Source of the DNA: Alphaproteobacteria bacterium
Lineage (GTDB): Bacteria > Pseudomonadota > Alphaproteobacteria > UBA7985 > JAUIBT01
NCBI GenBank assembly: GCA_030428565.1
Contig: JAUIDR010000013.1
Location: 1 to 64,000 of the forward strand
Direction: 5' to 3'
DNA: 64,000 nucleotides
Positions 29,251 to 38,839 of the stretch are shown here, one piece after another. The stretch's first letter is position 1, and every line of letters begins with the position of its first letter. Made by a program: the position numbers and the translations under genes. Below the pieces are notes generated by a model, which saw nothing but the letters and a program-made list of their open reading frames with translations, was not told where the DNA came from and made no database searches.

Positions 29251-29306
29251 AAAAAAATGCCCCTGAACAACACCAGTCAAACACTAGTGACCGGGTGCTC
29301 AGGGGC
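29251..29306 (-). terminator. Terminator of the ABC/pyrimidine operon
   Basis: GCCCCTGA...TCAGGGGC stem followed by T7 on minus strand. Confidence 0.7.
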
Positions 29307-29377
29307 GCTGTGGTGTAACGCCGCCTCGCCTCACAACTGGGTGAGTGCGAAGCGGCGGCTAGCCGTCCGCGCGGTTC

Positions 29378-30376
29378 TTATTGCAGCGCTTCATCGGTAA
29401 TGGCGTGGGTCCAAGCGCCTGTCGGCTCCATGCTGATAACCGGATCAGAACCACCCGCCAGCAGCGTCGCAACGGTACGCTCGTAATCAGCTGGGTCCAG
29501 CGAACCATTTGAGCCCGCAGTCAGCTTGGCGATTTCGCCCATCATGCGGACCTGGTGTTCTTCGGTCTGGGCACCGGTGGCATCGTTTTCAAGCACGATG
29601 TCTGCCGCGGCTTCTGGGTTCTGCTCGGCCCATTTCCAGCCCTTCATAGAAGCACGAACAAAGCGTACCATCTTGTCCTTAAAAGCAGGATCCGACAGGT
29701 TTTGTTCCAGGACGTAGAGGCCGTCTTCTTGGGTAGCAACGCCCTGCTCAGCATACTTGAAGACCACCAATTCTTCCGGGGTCAGGCCCGCGTCAATGAT
29801 CTGCCAGTATTCGTTATAGGTCATGGTAGACACGCAGTCCGCCTGGCCTTGCAAGATGGGATCGACGTTAAAGCCTTGCTTCAAGACCTCGACACCTTGC
29901 GCCGAACCGTCGGTTGGGATGCCCAACTGGCTCATCCAGCTCAAGAAGGGGAACTCGTTGCCGAAGAACCAAACGCCCAGCGTCTTGCCAGGGAAGTCAG
30001 CGGGGCTGGCAATGCCCGAATCCTTGCGGCAGGTCAGCATCATGCCCGATGACTTGAAAGGCTGGGCGATGTTGACCAGAGGCAGGCCCTTTTCGCGCGC
30101 AGCCAAGGCGGCAGGCATCCACTCAACCACCACGTCAGCACCACCGCCGGCGATGACCTGGGTCGGCGCGATGTCGGGACCGCCTGGCTTGATGGTCACG
30201 TCCAGGCCTTCGTCGTCATAGTAGCCCTTATCGGCCGCCACGTAGTAGCCCGCAAACTGGGCTTGTGTCACCCACTTGAGTTGCAGGGTCACTTTGTCGG
30301 CGGCTTGCGCCAAACCAGCAGACAGTACCACAGCTCCGGAAAGAGCCCCGGCAATCAATGCGCTTTTCAATTTCAT
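29378..30376 (-). CDS. ABC transporter substrate-binding protein (NMT1/THI5-like)
   Basis: Signal peptide; VTLQLKWVTQAQFAGYYVAADKGYYDDEGLDVTIKPGGPDI. Confidence 0.9.
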   Translation of the reverse strand: MKLKSALIAGALSGAVVLSAGLAQAADKVTLQLKWVTQAQFAGYYVAADKGYYDDEGLDVTIKPGGPDIAPTQVIAGGGADVVVEWMPAALAAREKGLPLVNIAQPFKSSGMMLTCRKDSGIASPADFPGKTLGVWFFGNEFPFLSWMSQLGIPTDGSAQGVEVLKQGFNVDPILQGQADCVSTMTYNEYWQIIDAGLTPEELVVFKYAEQGVATQEDGLYVLEQNLSDPAFKDKMVRFVRASMKGWKWAEQNPEAAADIVLENDATGAQTEEHQVRMMGEIAKLTAGSNGSLDPADYERTVATLLAGGSDPVISMEPTGAWTHAITDEALQ

Positions 30377-30403
30377 AGTTTCCTCCTTTTGAACTTGAAA
30401 AGG

Positions 30404-31255
30404 TTATGGTTTCGTCCGCTCGCGCTGAGAGGGGTGCCAAAAGGTCAACCGCTGCTCAAAGTAAGACAAGACGCCATAAGTCCCCGTTCCGACCATGGCC
30501 ACAACGAGAATTTCTGCCCAGACCAGCTCCAAATTGAGCTGCCCGACTGCTGTTGAGATACGAAAGCCCATGCCCTTGACCGGCGAGCCGAAGAACTCGG
30601 CCACGATGGCGCCAATCAGCGCCAGGGTAGAGGCAATCTTAAGACCATTGAAGATGAAGGGCAGCGCAGCGGGCAAACGTAGCTTGATCAGCGCTTGCCA
30701 ATAGCTGCTGCCATAAGTGCGAATAAGATCGCGCTGCATTTGATCTGTGTCTTGCAGGCCTTCGACCGCATTCACCAGCACCGGGAAAAAGACCATGACC
30801 ACCACGACCGCGGCCTTTGATTCCCAATCGAAGCCGAACCACATGACCAGGATCGGCGCCAGGCCGATGATTGGCAGCGCCGCGACGAAGTTGCCGATCG
30901 GCAGCAGGCCGCGACGCAAAAACGAGTACTGATCGACCAAAATCGCGGCTCCGATAGCAGCGCTGCATCCCAGGATGTAACCCGACAGAGCGCCCTTGAC
31001 GACGGTCTGCACGAAGTCCGTGAACAGGATCGGCAAGGCGGTGAAAAATGTGGCGACGATGCTGGATGGAGGGGGCAGCAAAACCCGCGGTACACTCAAT
31101 CCGCGCACGATCGCTTCCCACAGAACCAGCAGAGCGATGCCAAAAATAATCGGCACGATTGCCCCGGCGTAAGGTAGGCTGGCTGAGCGCGAAAGGCGGA
31201 TATTGAGATAGAAGAGCGCCGCCCAAATTAAGATAGCAATCAGGATCATGATCAT
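30404..31255 (-). CDS. ABC transporter permease (SsuC/TauC/NitT type)
   Basis: EGLQDTDQMQRDLIRTYGSSYWQALIKLRLPAALPFIFNGLKIA EAA-loop; start at MIMILIAI. Confidence 0.88.
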   Translation of the reverse strand: MIMILIAILIWAALFYLNIRLSRSASLPYAGAIVPIIFGIALLVLWEAIVRGLSVPRVLLPPPSSIVATFFTALPILFTDFVQTVVKGALSGYILGCSAAIGAAILVDQYSFLRRGLLPIGNFVAALPIIGLAPILVMWFGFDWESKAAVVVVMVFFPVLVNAVEGLQDTDQMQRDLIRTYGSSYWQALIKLRLPAALPFIFNGLKIASTLALIGAIVAEFFGSPVKGMGFRISTAVGQLNLELVWAEILVVAMVGTGTYGVLSYFEQRLTFWHPSQRERTKP

Positions 31256-32127
31256 CGCACAAACCCCATCCGCTTCAGCGTGATCCGTTGCAGCAAGCCG
31301 ATCAGATTGACGAGCACAGCCGCCAGAACGGCCGCCATAATCAGCGCGCTCCAAATCTGAATGGTCTGGCCGTAATAACTGCCCGCCAACAGGCGCGCAC
31401 CTAGGCCTGCCACGGCACCAGTCGGCAGCTCGCCGACGATGGCCCCGACCAGCGAGGCCGCCATAGCGACCTTCAGCGATGCAAACAGATAGGGCACCGA
31501 GGCTGGCAAGCGCAACTTCCAGAATGAATCCGAATGGCTCGCGTTCCAGGTGCGCATTTGATCGAGCTGAATTTTGTCGGGGCTGCGCAGCCCTTTGACC
31601 ATCCCGACGACCACGGGGAAGAAGGACAGATAGGCCGAGATTATCGCCTTGGGCACCAGCCCAGAGATCCCAATCGAATTCAAGATGACGATAATCATCG
31701 GCGCAATGGCCAAGATGGGAATGGCCTGACTGGCGATGATCCAGGGCATCACGCTCATGTCAACGACACGAAAATAGACGATCAACACAGAGAGCCCTAC
31801 CCCAAGGCCAACACCGAAGGCAAAGCCCAAGACCGTGGAGCTCATCGTCACCCAGCTATGGAATATCAGTGAGCGCTTTGATGTAATTTTCTTTTCAACC
31901 GTGGTCTTGTAAATCTCCGCGGCGACTTGGTGGGGCACCGGCAGGCGCGGCTTCTTCTGGCTCCAGGTCTCCTGCACAAGCTCTACAGCGCCCAAGGTCT
32001 TACCCGCGCGCTCGGCGCGATCCAGGGCCCAGTTGGCGTTCAGCGCAATGGCGGCCAAATACCAGAAGGCTCCAATCGCCAGAGAGATTATTAAAACAGG
32101 CCCATAGCGGTGCCAGACCTTAGCCAT
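31252..32127 (-). CDS. ABC transporter permease (second subunit)
   Basis: KGLRSPDKIQLDQMRTWNASHSDSFWKLRLPASVPYLFASLKVA EAA-loop. Confidence 0.88.
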   Translation of the reverse strand: MAKVWHRYGPVLIISLAIGAFWYLAAIALNANWALDRAERAGKTLGAVELVQETWSQKKPRLPVPHQVAAEIYKTTVEKKITSKRSLIFHSWVTMSSTVLGFAFGVGLGVGLSVLIVYFRVVDMSVMPWIIASQAIPILAIAPMIIVILNSIGISGLVPKAIISAYLSFFPVVVGMVKGLRSPDKIQLDQMRTWNASHSDSFWKLRLPASVPYLFASLKVAMAASLVGAIVGELPTGAVAGLGARLLAGSYYGQTIQIWSALIMAAVLAAVLVNLIGLLQRITLKRMGFVR

Positions 32128-32902
32128 CCTGGTGGCCCCCTCTCAATCCCTCGCGCACCCGGTGGGACAGCGCCATGAATTCGGGCGTATCACGGATGTC
32201 CAAGGGCCGATCATCGGGCAGCGTATTGTCGATCACTTCCGTAATGCGCCCGGGACGCGGCGACATAACGACGATCTTGGTAGAGAGATAGACCGCCTCG
32301 GGGATGGAGTGGGTCACAAAACCAATGGTCTTTTTCGTGCGCCGCCACAGGGCCAAGAGCTGCTCGTTCAGGTGATCGCGCACGATCTCATCCAGAGCAC
32401 CGAACGGCTCGTCCATCAGCAAAATATCGGCGTCAAAGGAGAGCGCCCGGGCAATGGAGGCGCGCTGCTGCATGCCGCCCGAGAGCTGCCAGGGAAACTT
32501 ACCGCCAAAGTCGTCAAGTTCGACCAAAGACAGCGCGGCTTTGGCGCGCTCTTCTTGTTCTTCCGGATCGTACCCCATGATCTCCAGCGGCAGCTTGATG
32601 TTCTTGGCGATCGTGCGCCAAGGAAACAGGCCTGCCGATTGGAACACATAGCCATAAGCGCGGTTCATACGCGCCGTCTCGGGGTCTTGCCCGTTGACGC
32701 TGATCTTACCCGCGGTGGGCTTTTCAAGATCAGCAATGACCCGCAAGAAGGTGGTCTTCCCGCAGCCCGATGGACCAATAAAGCTAACGAACTCGCCGCG
32801 CTCTATGTCCAGGTCCACATCCTTCAGGGCATGGACCGGACCGTCATTGGTCTCAAATGTCAGGCTGATGCCGCGCGCGCTTATCGCGGTGTTGTCGCTC
32901 AT
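32120..32902 (-). CDS. ABC transporter ATP-binding protein
   Basis: Walker A GPSGCGKTT, LSGGMQQRASIARALSFDADILLMDEP; start at MSDNTAIS. Confidence 0.93.
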   Translation of the reverse strand: MSDNTAISARGISLTFETNDGPVHALKDVDLDIERGEFVSFIGPSGCGKTTFLRVIADLEKPTAGKISVNGQDPETARMNRAYGYVFQSAGLFPWRTIAKNIKLPLEIMGYDPEEQEERAKAALSLVELDDFGGKFPWQLSGGMQQRASIARALSFDADILLMDEPFGALDEIVRDHLNEQLLALWRRTKKTIGFVTHSIPEAVYLSTKIVVMSPRPGRITEVIDNTLPDDRPLDIRDTPEFMALSHRVREGLRGGHQDG

Positions 32903-32949
32903 TCGCCTCGCCCCTTCGGTTTGGATCGACCCATCGCTGTTTTCATCGG

Positions 32950-34413
32950 CTAGATACCCGCTGGGATGTTCATGGGATCGCGCTGGATGGCCTTGGGGCT
33001 GGTCAGCTCCTTCCACTTAGACAGCGCAATGTTTGCGGAATGGAACGCTGGGCGCGGCACAAAACGGCCTCGGCCAGGCTGAGGCTGCGAGTTCTGGCCC
33101 CAGGCCCAAATCACGTCACCGCGTGAGATTGTATAGCGCGCTTGCGCCTTGACTTCCCACCCTTCGAAGACATTGTAATCCAGGATGGAATGGTGGTTGG
33201 TGGCCGAAATCGTCTTACTGAGTTTGGGATCCCAGACCACAATATCCGCGTCCGCGCCTTCAACCAGCGCCCCTTTCTTGGGGTAGATGTTCAGGATCTT
33301 GGCAATATTGCTGGAGGTGACTGCAACGAATTCGTTGGGTGTCAGACGGCCGGTCTCGACCCCTTCGGTCCACAGCACCGCCAAGCGCTCCTCAAGGCCA
33401 TTTGAGCCATTGGGAATGAAGCAGAAATTATCCCGGCCCATGCGTTTTTGTTCGGTCGTAAAGGCAGCGTGGTCGGTCGCGACAACCTGCAAAGAGCCCG
33501 CTTGCAGCCCCGCCCACAGGCTGGCCTGGTGTTCTTTGTTGCGGAATGGCGGGCTCATGACGCGGCGTGCGGCGTGGTCCCAGTCCTTGTTGAAATATTC
33601 GCTCTCATCCAGGGTCAAGAACTGTACCAGCGGCTCGCCATAGACCCGCATGCCCTTCTGGCGTGCGCGTCGTATGGCTTCGTGGGCCTGCTCGCAAGAG
33701 ACGTGCACGACGTAGAGCGGCACCCCGGCAGCATCGGCAATGGTAATCGCGCGATTGGCCGCCTCACCCTCAAACTCGGGCGGGCGTGAATAGGCGTGGC
33801 CTTCGGGGCCGGTGATGCCCTTTTCCAGCATGGCTTGCTGCATGTCCGCCACCAGGTCGCCGTTCTCTGCGTGGACCATGGGCAGCGCGCCCAGCTCCTT
33901 ACAGCGCTTGAAAGAGGCGAACATCTCGTCGTCCTCGATCATCAGCGCGCCCTTGTAGGCCATGAAGTGTTTAAAGGAATTGACGCCCATATCGACGGCG
34001 TCTTTCATTTCATCGAAAACGTTCTCGTTCCAACCCGTAATGGCCATGTGATAGCCAATGTCAGAGCAGATCTGCGGCGCCGATTTGCGATGCCATTCGT
34101 GGATCGCATTCTTGATCGAGCCGTCCGTGCCGGGCAGGCAGAAATCGACCAGCATCGTCGTGCCGCCACAAGCCGCCGCCCATGTGCCAGTCTCAAAAGT
34201 CTCAGCAGCGGTGGTGCCCATAAAGGGCATTTCAAGGTGAGTGTGCGGGTCAATGGCGCCCGGAATGACATAGGCCCCTTCAGCGTCAATGTAGGTATCA
34301 CCCTTCAAATCTTCGCCGATCTGCTTGATGGTCTCGCCTTCGATCAGAACGTCGGCTTTCCAACTGCGATCGGCGGTGCAGACGGTTCCGCCCTTAACAA
34401 CTTTCGTAGACAT
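32950..34413 (-). CDS. Dihydropyrimidinase (D-hydantoinase family)
   Basis: GAIDPHTHLEMPFMGTTAAETFETGTWAA, FKHFMAYKGALMIEDDEMF, VVATDHAAF. Confidence 0.9.
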   Translation of the reverse strand: MSTKVVKGGTVCTADRSWKADVLIEGETIKQIGEDLKGDTYIDAEGAYVIPGAIDPHTHLEMPFMGTTAAETFETGTWAAACGGTTMLVDFCLPGTDGSIKNAIHEWHRKSAPQICSDIGYHMAITGWNENVFDEMKDAVDMGVNSFKHFMAYKGALMIEDDEMFASFKRCKELGALPMVHAENGDLVADMQQAMLEKGITGPEGHAYSRPPEFEGEAANRAITIADAAGVPLYVVHVSCEQAHEAIRRARQKGMRVYGEPLVQFLTLDESEYFNKDWDHAARRVMSPPFRNKEHQASLWAGLQAGSLQVVATDHAAFTTEQKRMGRDNFCFIPNGSNGLEERLAVLWTEGVETGRLTPNEFVAVTSSNIAKILNIYPKKGALVEGADADIVVWDPKLSKTISATNHHSILDYNVFEGWEVKAQARYTISRGDVIWAWGQNSQPQPGRGRFVPRPAFHSANIALSKWKELTSPKAIQRDPMNIPAGI

Positions 34414-34523
34414 GCTTTCCTCCTGTTAAATCCGCTTTGGCCGTTCGCACGCTCTAATTGGCGTACGCAGCCTGTTTCATTTTTGCGGTCAGCCATTTTG
34501 GATGGCTGGTGGCTAGCTTCATC

Positions 34524-35774
34524 CTAGCTGACGATCTCTGCTGTTTCGACGACCGCGTGAAACAGCACCTCTGCCCCTTTGGTGGACCAATCTTGCGAAA
34601 TCTCTTCCGCCTCGTTGTGGGACAAGCCATCGACACAAGGGCACATCACCATAGAAGTAGGCGCGACCGCATTGATCCAACAGGCATCATGACCCGCGCC
34701 TGAGATGATGTTCATGTGCGAATAGCCCAGCCGTTCAGCCGCCGAACGAACCGCCGTCACGCAGCCCGCATCGAAGGTCACAGGATCAAAGCCACCGACT
34801 TTCTCAAACGCGATGCTCAGCCCCATGTCGTCGGCAATTTTTTGCCCCTCGACCCGCAAGCGCTGCTCCATGTCCTGAATGACGGCGAGGTCCGGAGAGC
34901 GGAAATCCACCGTAAACACAACCTTGCCCGGAATCACATTGCGCGAGTTGGGGAACACGTCGATGTGACCGGCCGCGCCGACCGCGTGCGGTTTGTGTGA
35001 CCAAGCGATCTCATCGACCTTTTCCAAGACGCGCGCCATGCCCAGTCCCGCATTTTTGCGCATCGGCATGGGCGTCGAGCCGGTATGTGCGTCCTTGCCC
35101 TCGATTGTTACTTGCGTCCAGCTTAGCCCCTGGCCATGGGTGACAACGCCGATATCGGTCTCTTCAGCTTCCAAAATCGGGCCTTGCTCAATGTGCAGCT
35201 CAAAGAAAGCATGCATCTTGCGCGCGCCAACTTCTTCTTCGCCTCGCCAACCGATGCGCTTCAGCTCATCGCCAAACTTTAACCCCTTGGCGTCTTCGCG
35301 GTCATAGGCCCAGTCGAGCGTGTGCTTGCCAGCAAAGACACCCGAGGCCAGCATAGCGGGCGCATAGCGCGTGCCTTCTTCGTTGGTCCAATTGGTAACA
35401 ACAATGGGATGCTTGGTCTGGATACCCAAATCGTTCAAAGAGCGCACAATCTCTAAGCCCGCCAGCACGCCTAGGACGCCGTCATACTTGCCGCCCGTAG
35501 GCTGCGTATCCAGGTGCGAGCCGACATAGACCGGCACTGCGTTGGGATCGGCCCCTTCGCGGCGTGCAAACATATTGCCCATCTTATCGACGCCCATGCT
35601 ACAGCCTGCCGCTTCGCACCAGGATTGGAACAGCGCCCGGCCCTCTGCGTCTTCATCGGTTAGGGTTTGGCGATTGTTGCCGTCTGCGATGCCCGGTCCG
35701 ATCTTGGCCATCTCCATCAGGCTGTCCCACAGCCGTTGACCGTCGATTTTCAGGTTCTTGAGTTCTTCTGTCAC
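34524..35774 (-). CDS. Zn-dependent amidohydrolase (beta-ureidopropionase / N-carbamoyl-amino-acid amidase, M20 family)
   Basis: VGSHLDTQPTGGKYDGVLGVLAGLEIVRSL, TNEEGTRYAPAMLASGVFAG, ELHIEQGPILE. Confidence 0.9.
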   Translation of the reverse strand: MTEELKNLKIDGQRLWDSLMEMAKIGPGIADGNNRQTLTDEDAEGRALFQSWCEAAGCSMGVDKMGNMFARREGADPNAVPVYVGSHLDTQPTGGKYDGVLGVLAGLEIVRSLNDLGIQTKHPIVVTNWTNEEGTRYAPAMLASGVFAGKHTLDWAYDREDAKGLKFGDELKRIGWRGEEEVGARKMHAFFELHIEQGPILEAEETDIGVVTHGQGLSWTQVTIEGKDAHTGSTPMPMRKNAGLGMARVLEKVDEIAWSHKPHAVGAAGHIDVFPNSRNVIPGKVVFTVDFRSPDLAVIQDMEQRLRVEGQKIADDMGLSIAFEKVGGFDPVTFDAGCVTAVRSAAERLGYSHMNIISGAGHDACWINAVAPTSMVMCPCVDGLSHNEAEEISQDWSTKGAEVLFHAVVETAEIVS

Positions 35775-35891
35775 CTTTGCCTCCCGATGGGTTCGCGCGC
35801 CATACGCCGACTGAGCGCCGCGCCTTCAATCGCCTCGCCCGTCGCGCTCTTGCTAGGGGAGGCCTTTTTAATGACTGGGGCGCGTTAGGCC

Positions 35892-37199
35892 CTAGTCTAA
35901 CCTCTCCAAGACCCGCCGCAGCGTGCCAAATAATTCGTCAATTTGGGGTTTGTTAATGATGAGCGGCGGGCTTAGCGCTATGATGTCGCCAGTTGTGCGA
36001 ATGAGCAAGCCCGCCTCATAAGCATCCAAAAACGCTTGGAACGCGCGCTTGGTCGGCGCGCCGGCAATCGGCTCCAACTCGATCGCACCAATCAAGCCCA
36101 TGTTACGAATGTCAATGACGTGGGGCAGGTCGCGCAGGTCATGGATTGCCGCCTGCCAATAATCCGCCAAGCCAGCGGCGTTTTCGAACAGCCCTTGTTC
36201 CTTATAGACCTCAAGCGTCGCCAGGCCGGCCGCCGAGGCGATGGGATTGCCGGAATAAGTATAGCCGTGGAACAGTTCGATCAGGTTTTCAGGCCCGGTC
36301 ATAAACGCGTCATGAATGGCGGCTGTCGTCAGCACAGCGCCCATCGGAATGACGCCGTTGGTCAGCCCCTTGGCGGTCACCATCAGGTCAGGAAGAACGC
36401 CAAAATGCTCAGCGGCAAAAGACGAACCCAAGCGACCAAAGCCCGTGATGACCTCATCGAAAATCAACAGAATACCGTGCTTTTGAGCAATGTCGCGCAA
36501 GCGCTGCAGATAGCCCTTGGGCGGCAGCAAGACGCCCGTTGAGCCCGCCATGGGCTCGACAATGACTGCGGCAATTGTCTCTGCGCCGTGCAAGGCAATG
36601 ATCTTTTCAAGCGCGTCCGCCCGCTCGATGCCGTGTTCGGGCTGGCCTTTGGTAAAGGCATTGAGCTCGGGCAGGTGCGTATCTGGCAGGTGGTCCACGC
36701 CGGTAAGCAGCGATCCAAAGACCTTGCGATTGTTGACAATACCGCCAACCGAGATACCGCCGAAATTGACGCCGTGATAGCCGCGCTCACGCCCGATCAA
36801 GCGGGTACGCTGCCCCTCCCCACGCGCGCGGTGGTAGGCGATAGCGATCTTGAGCGCGGTCTCAACCGACTCAGAGCCCGAATTGGTGAAAAAGGCGTGC
36901 TCGATGCCCTCGGGGGCCATATCGACCAACTGACTGGCGAGCTGAAAGGCCTTGGGGTGGCCGATTTGGAACGCGGGGGCGTAATCCAACTCACCGGCTT
37001 GCGCGCGGATCGATTCAACGATTTTTGGTTGATTGTGGCCCGCGTTGCAGCACCAGAGCCCGGACGTTCCGTCCAGGACTTGGCGGCCGTCGGCCGTGGT
37101 GTAATACATGCCGTCCGCGGCAACAAACATGCGCGGGGACGCCTTGAACTGCCGATTCGCGGTAAAAGGCATCCAAAACGCCCGAAGGTCGTTCTGCAT
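35892..37199 (-). CDS. Class III aminotransferase (beta-alanine/omega-amino acid:pyruvate type)
   Basis: FWMPFTANRQFKASPRMFVAADGMYY, LLIFDEVITGFGRLGSSFAAEHFGVLPDLMVTAKGLTNG; start at MQNDLR. Confidence 0.88.
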   Translation of the reverse strand: MQNDLRAFWMPFTANRQFKASPRMFVAADGMYYTTADGRQVLDGTSGLWCCNAGHNQPKIVESIRAQAGELDYAPAFQIGHPKAFQLASQLVDMAPEGIEHAFFTNSGSESVETALKIAIAYHRARGEGQRTRLIGRERGYHGVNFGGISVGGIVNNRKVFGSLLTGVDHLPDTHLPELNAFTKGQPEHGIERADALEKIIALHGAETIAAVIVEPMAGSTGVLLPPKGYLQRLRDIAQKHGILLIFDEVITGFGRLGSSFAAEHFGVLPDLMVTAKGLTNGVIPMGAVLTTAAIHDAFMTGPENLIELFHGYTYSGNPIASAAGLATLEVYKEQGLFENAAGLADYWQAAIHDLRDLPHVIDIRNMGLIGAIELEPIAGAPTKRAFQAFLDAYEAGLLIRTTGDIIALSPPLIINKPQIDELFGTLRRVLERLD

Positions 37200-37268
37200 A
37201 ACCTGCCTCCCTACTCTGGTCGTCGACGACTTTAGTCGTTCTTGAGTCTTGCCTAACAAAATTCGCAC

Positions 37269-37299
37269 GATCGGTCAACAATTTTAGCATGATCGGTCA
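37269..37299. promoter_or_regulatory. Candidate TetR operator repeats
   Basis: GATCGGTCA at 37269-37277 and 37291-37299, 22-bp period, upstream of the transaminase operon. Confidence 0.4.
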
Positions 37300-37479
37300 G
37301 GAAATGTGGGGAACTTAGCACGGGCGGGGGCGAAAATTGATCTTTTGAACAAAAAAGCCTAGAAGTGAGACCAAGAACAGGGGCTTACGACAGCAGACCT
37401 GCTGCGTCGAAATGGGCCGAAATTGCAGACAAACAGCGGACTTCCAGCTCTGGTTTGAAGGCCGACGACGGGGAAACTG

Positions 37480-38139
37480 ATGGAAAAGCGGGCGCCAAAA
37501 AAGCAGAGCCAGAACCGGCAAAAGACCCTGAAGAAGATCCTGGACGCGGCCGAGCGAACCTTTGCTCAACACGGCTATACCGGGGCGTCCTTCAGCATGA
37601 TTGCCCGGGCTGCCGACATTCCAAAATCCAACATCCTCTATTATTTTCCGAACAAAGAGAGCCTCTATCGCACCGTCGTCGAAGACATTTTCAGCGTCTG
37701 GGTGCACGCCGCCGACTCCATTGAAGAAGACACCTGTCCGCGCGCCGCTTTGGCCAGTTATATCGACCTGAAAATGGAGCTGGCCCGCTCGCGCCCCTTC
37801 GGCTCTAAGGTCTGGGCCAACGAGGTCATTCAAGGCGCGCCGGTGCTGCAAGATTATTTGGTCACGGAGCTACGCGATTGGACCGAAACGCGGATTAAAG
37901 TCATCAATACCTGGATCGAAAAGGGCAAGATGCGCCCGGTCAATGCGCGCAATTTGCTCTACATGATTTGGGCCACCACCCAGCACTATGCCGATTTCAG
38001 TCACCAAATCGAAAAACTGAACAATAACAAGCCCATGAGCAGCGCCCAATGGGAGGAAGCCAAGGTTGCCGTCAAAGCCATCATCTTGGATGGAGTCTTG
38101 ACCGCCGACCCAGCGCCGCCCCCTTCGAATGACACATGA
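37480..38139 (+). CDS. TetR-family regulator (RutR-like) 1
   Basis: ILDAAERTFAQHGYTGASFSMIARAADIPKSNILYYFPNKESLY; RutR-like C-terminal region. Confidence 0.9.
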   Translation: MEKRAPKKQSQNRQKTLKKILDAAERTFAQHGYTGASFSMIARAADIPKSNILYYFPNKESLYRTVVEDIFSVWVHAADSIEEDTCPRAALASYIDLKMELARSRPFGSKVWANEVIQGAPVLQDYLVTELRDWTETRIKVINTWIEKGKMRPVNARNLLYMIWATTQHYADFSHQIEKLNNNKPMSSAQWEEAKVAVKAIILDGVLTADPAPPPSNDT

Positions 38140-38789
38140 CCACAGCTCCCAAGACCGAAAAACGCAGCCGCATTCAACGCAAGAACCGCAAGCTTATTCT
38201 GGAAGCGGCGTTGGATGTGTTTTCCGCCCACGGCTATCGCGGCTCAACCCTCGATCAAATCGCCGAGCAATCGGGGCTGTCCAAGCCGAACATCCTCTAT
38301 TACTTCCAAGGCAAAGAGGCGATCTACCAACACCTGCTGGCCAATATATTGGCCAGTTGGCTTGAACCCCTTGAAGCCATCGACCGAGACGGCGATGCGG
38401 TCGAGGAGATCATCGCCTACGTTCAGACAAAGCTGGCTCTCTCGCAACAACACCCGCGCCAGAGCCGCTTGTTTGCTAACGAGATTTTACAGGGCGCGCG
38501 CCGCATATCACAGCAGTCGAAAGACGAATTAAAGGTCTTGGTCGAAGCGACCGCCGAGAAAATTCGCGCCTGGATCGAGGCAGGGCGACTGGCCTCGGTC
38601 GATCCCTATCACCTGCTGTTTTCCATTTGGGCCTCCACCCAGCACTACGCTGATTTTGAGAGCCAAATCACCATGATCCTGGGTCAAGAGACACTCGGCA
38701 ATGCACAGGTTGGGGCTCTAGACGAACAGACCTTTGAGCAAGCCCATGCTTTCTTGGACATGCAGTTTCGACGCCTGCTGACGCCATAA
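38136..38789 (+). CDS. TetR-family regulator (RutR-like) 2
   Basis: ILEAALDVFSAHGYRGSTLDQIAEQSGLSKPNILYYFQGKEAIY; ATGA overlap with paralogue 1. Confidence 0.9.
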   Translation: MTTAPKTEKRSRIQRKNRKLILEAALDVFSAHGYRGSTLDQIAEQSGLSKPNILYYFQGKEAIYQHLLANILASWLEPLEAIDRDGDAVEEIIAYVQTKLALSQQHPRQSRLFANEILQGARRISQQSKDELKVLVEATAEKIRAWIEAGRLASVDPYHLLFSIWASTQHYADFESQITMILGQETLGNAQVGALDEQTFEQAHAFLDMQFRRLLTP

Positions 38790-38790
38790 A

Positions 38791-38825
38791 TAAACCCGAG
38801 GCTGCGGGCAGCGCTCGGGTTAATT
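38791..38825. terminator. Bidirectional terminator between convergent tetR2 and preA
   Basis: AACCCGAG...CTCGGGTT stem. Confidence 0.7.
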
Positions 38826-38839
38826 GGTATTTTGCCAGC

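Noticed and set aside
32132-32953. 273-aa plus-strand ORF
   Set aside because: Antisense of a canonical ABC ATPase gene.
33796-34527. 243-aa plus-strand ORF
   Set aside because: Antisense of dihydropyrimidinase; no domain signature.
36588-37235. 215-aa plus-strand ORF
   Set aside because: Antisense of the class III aminotransferase.
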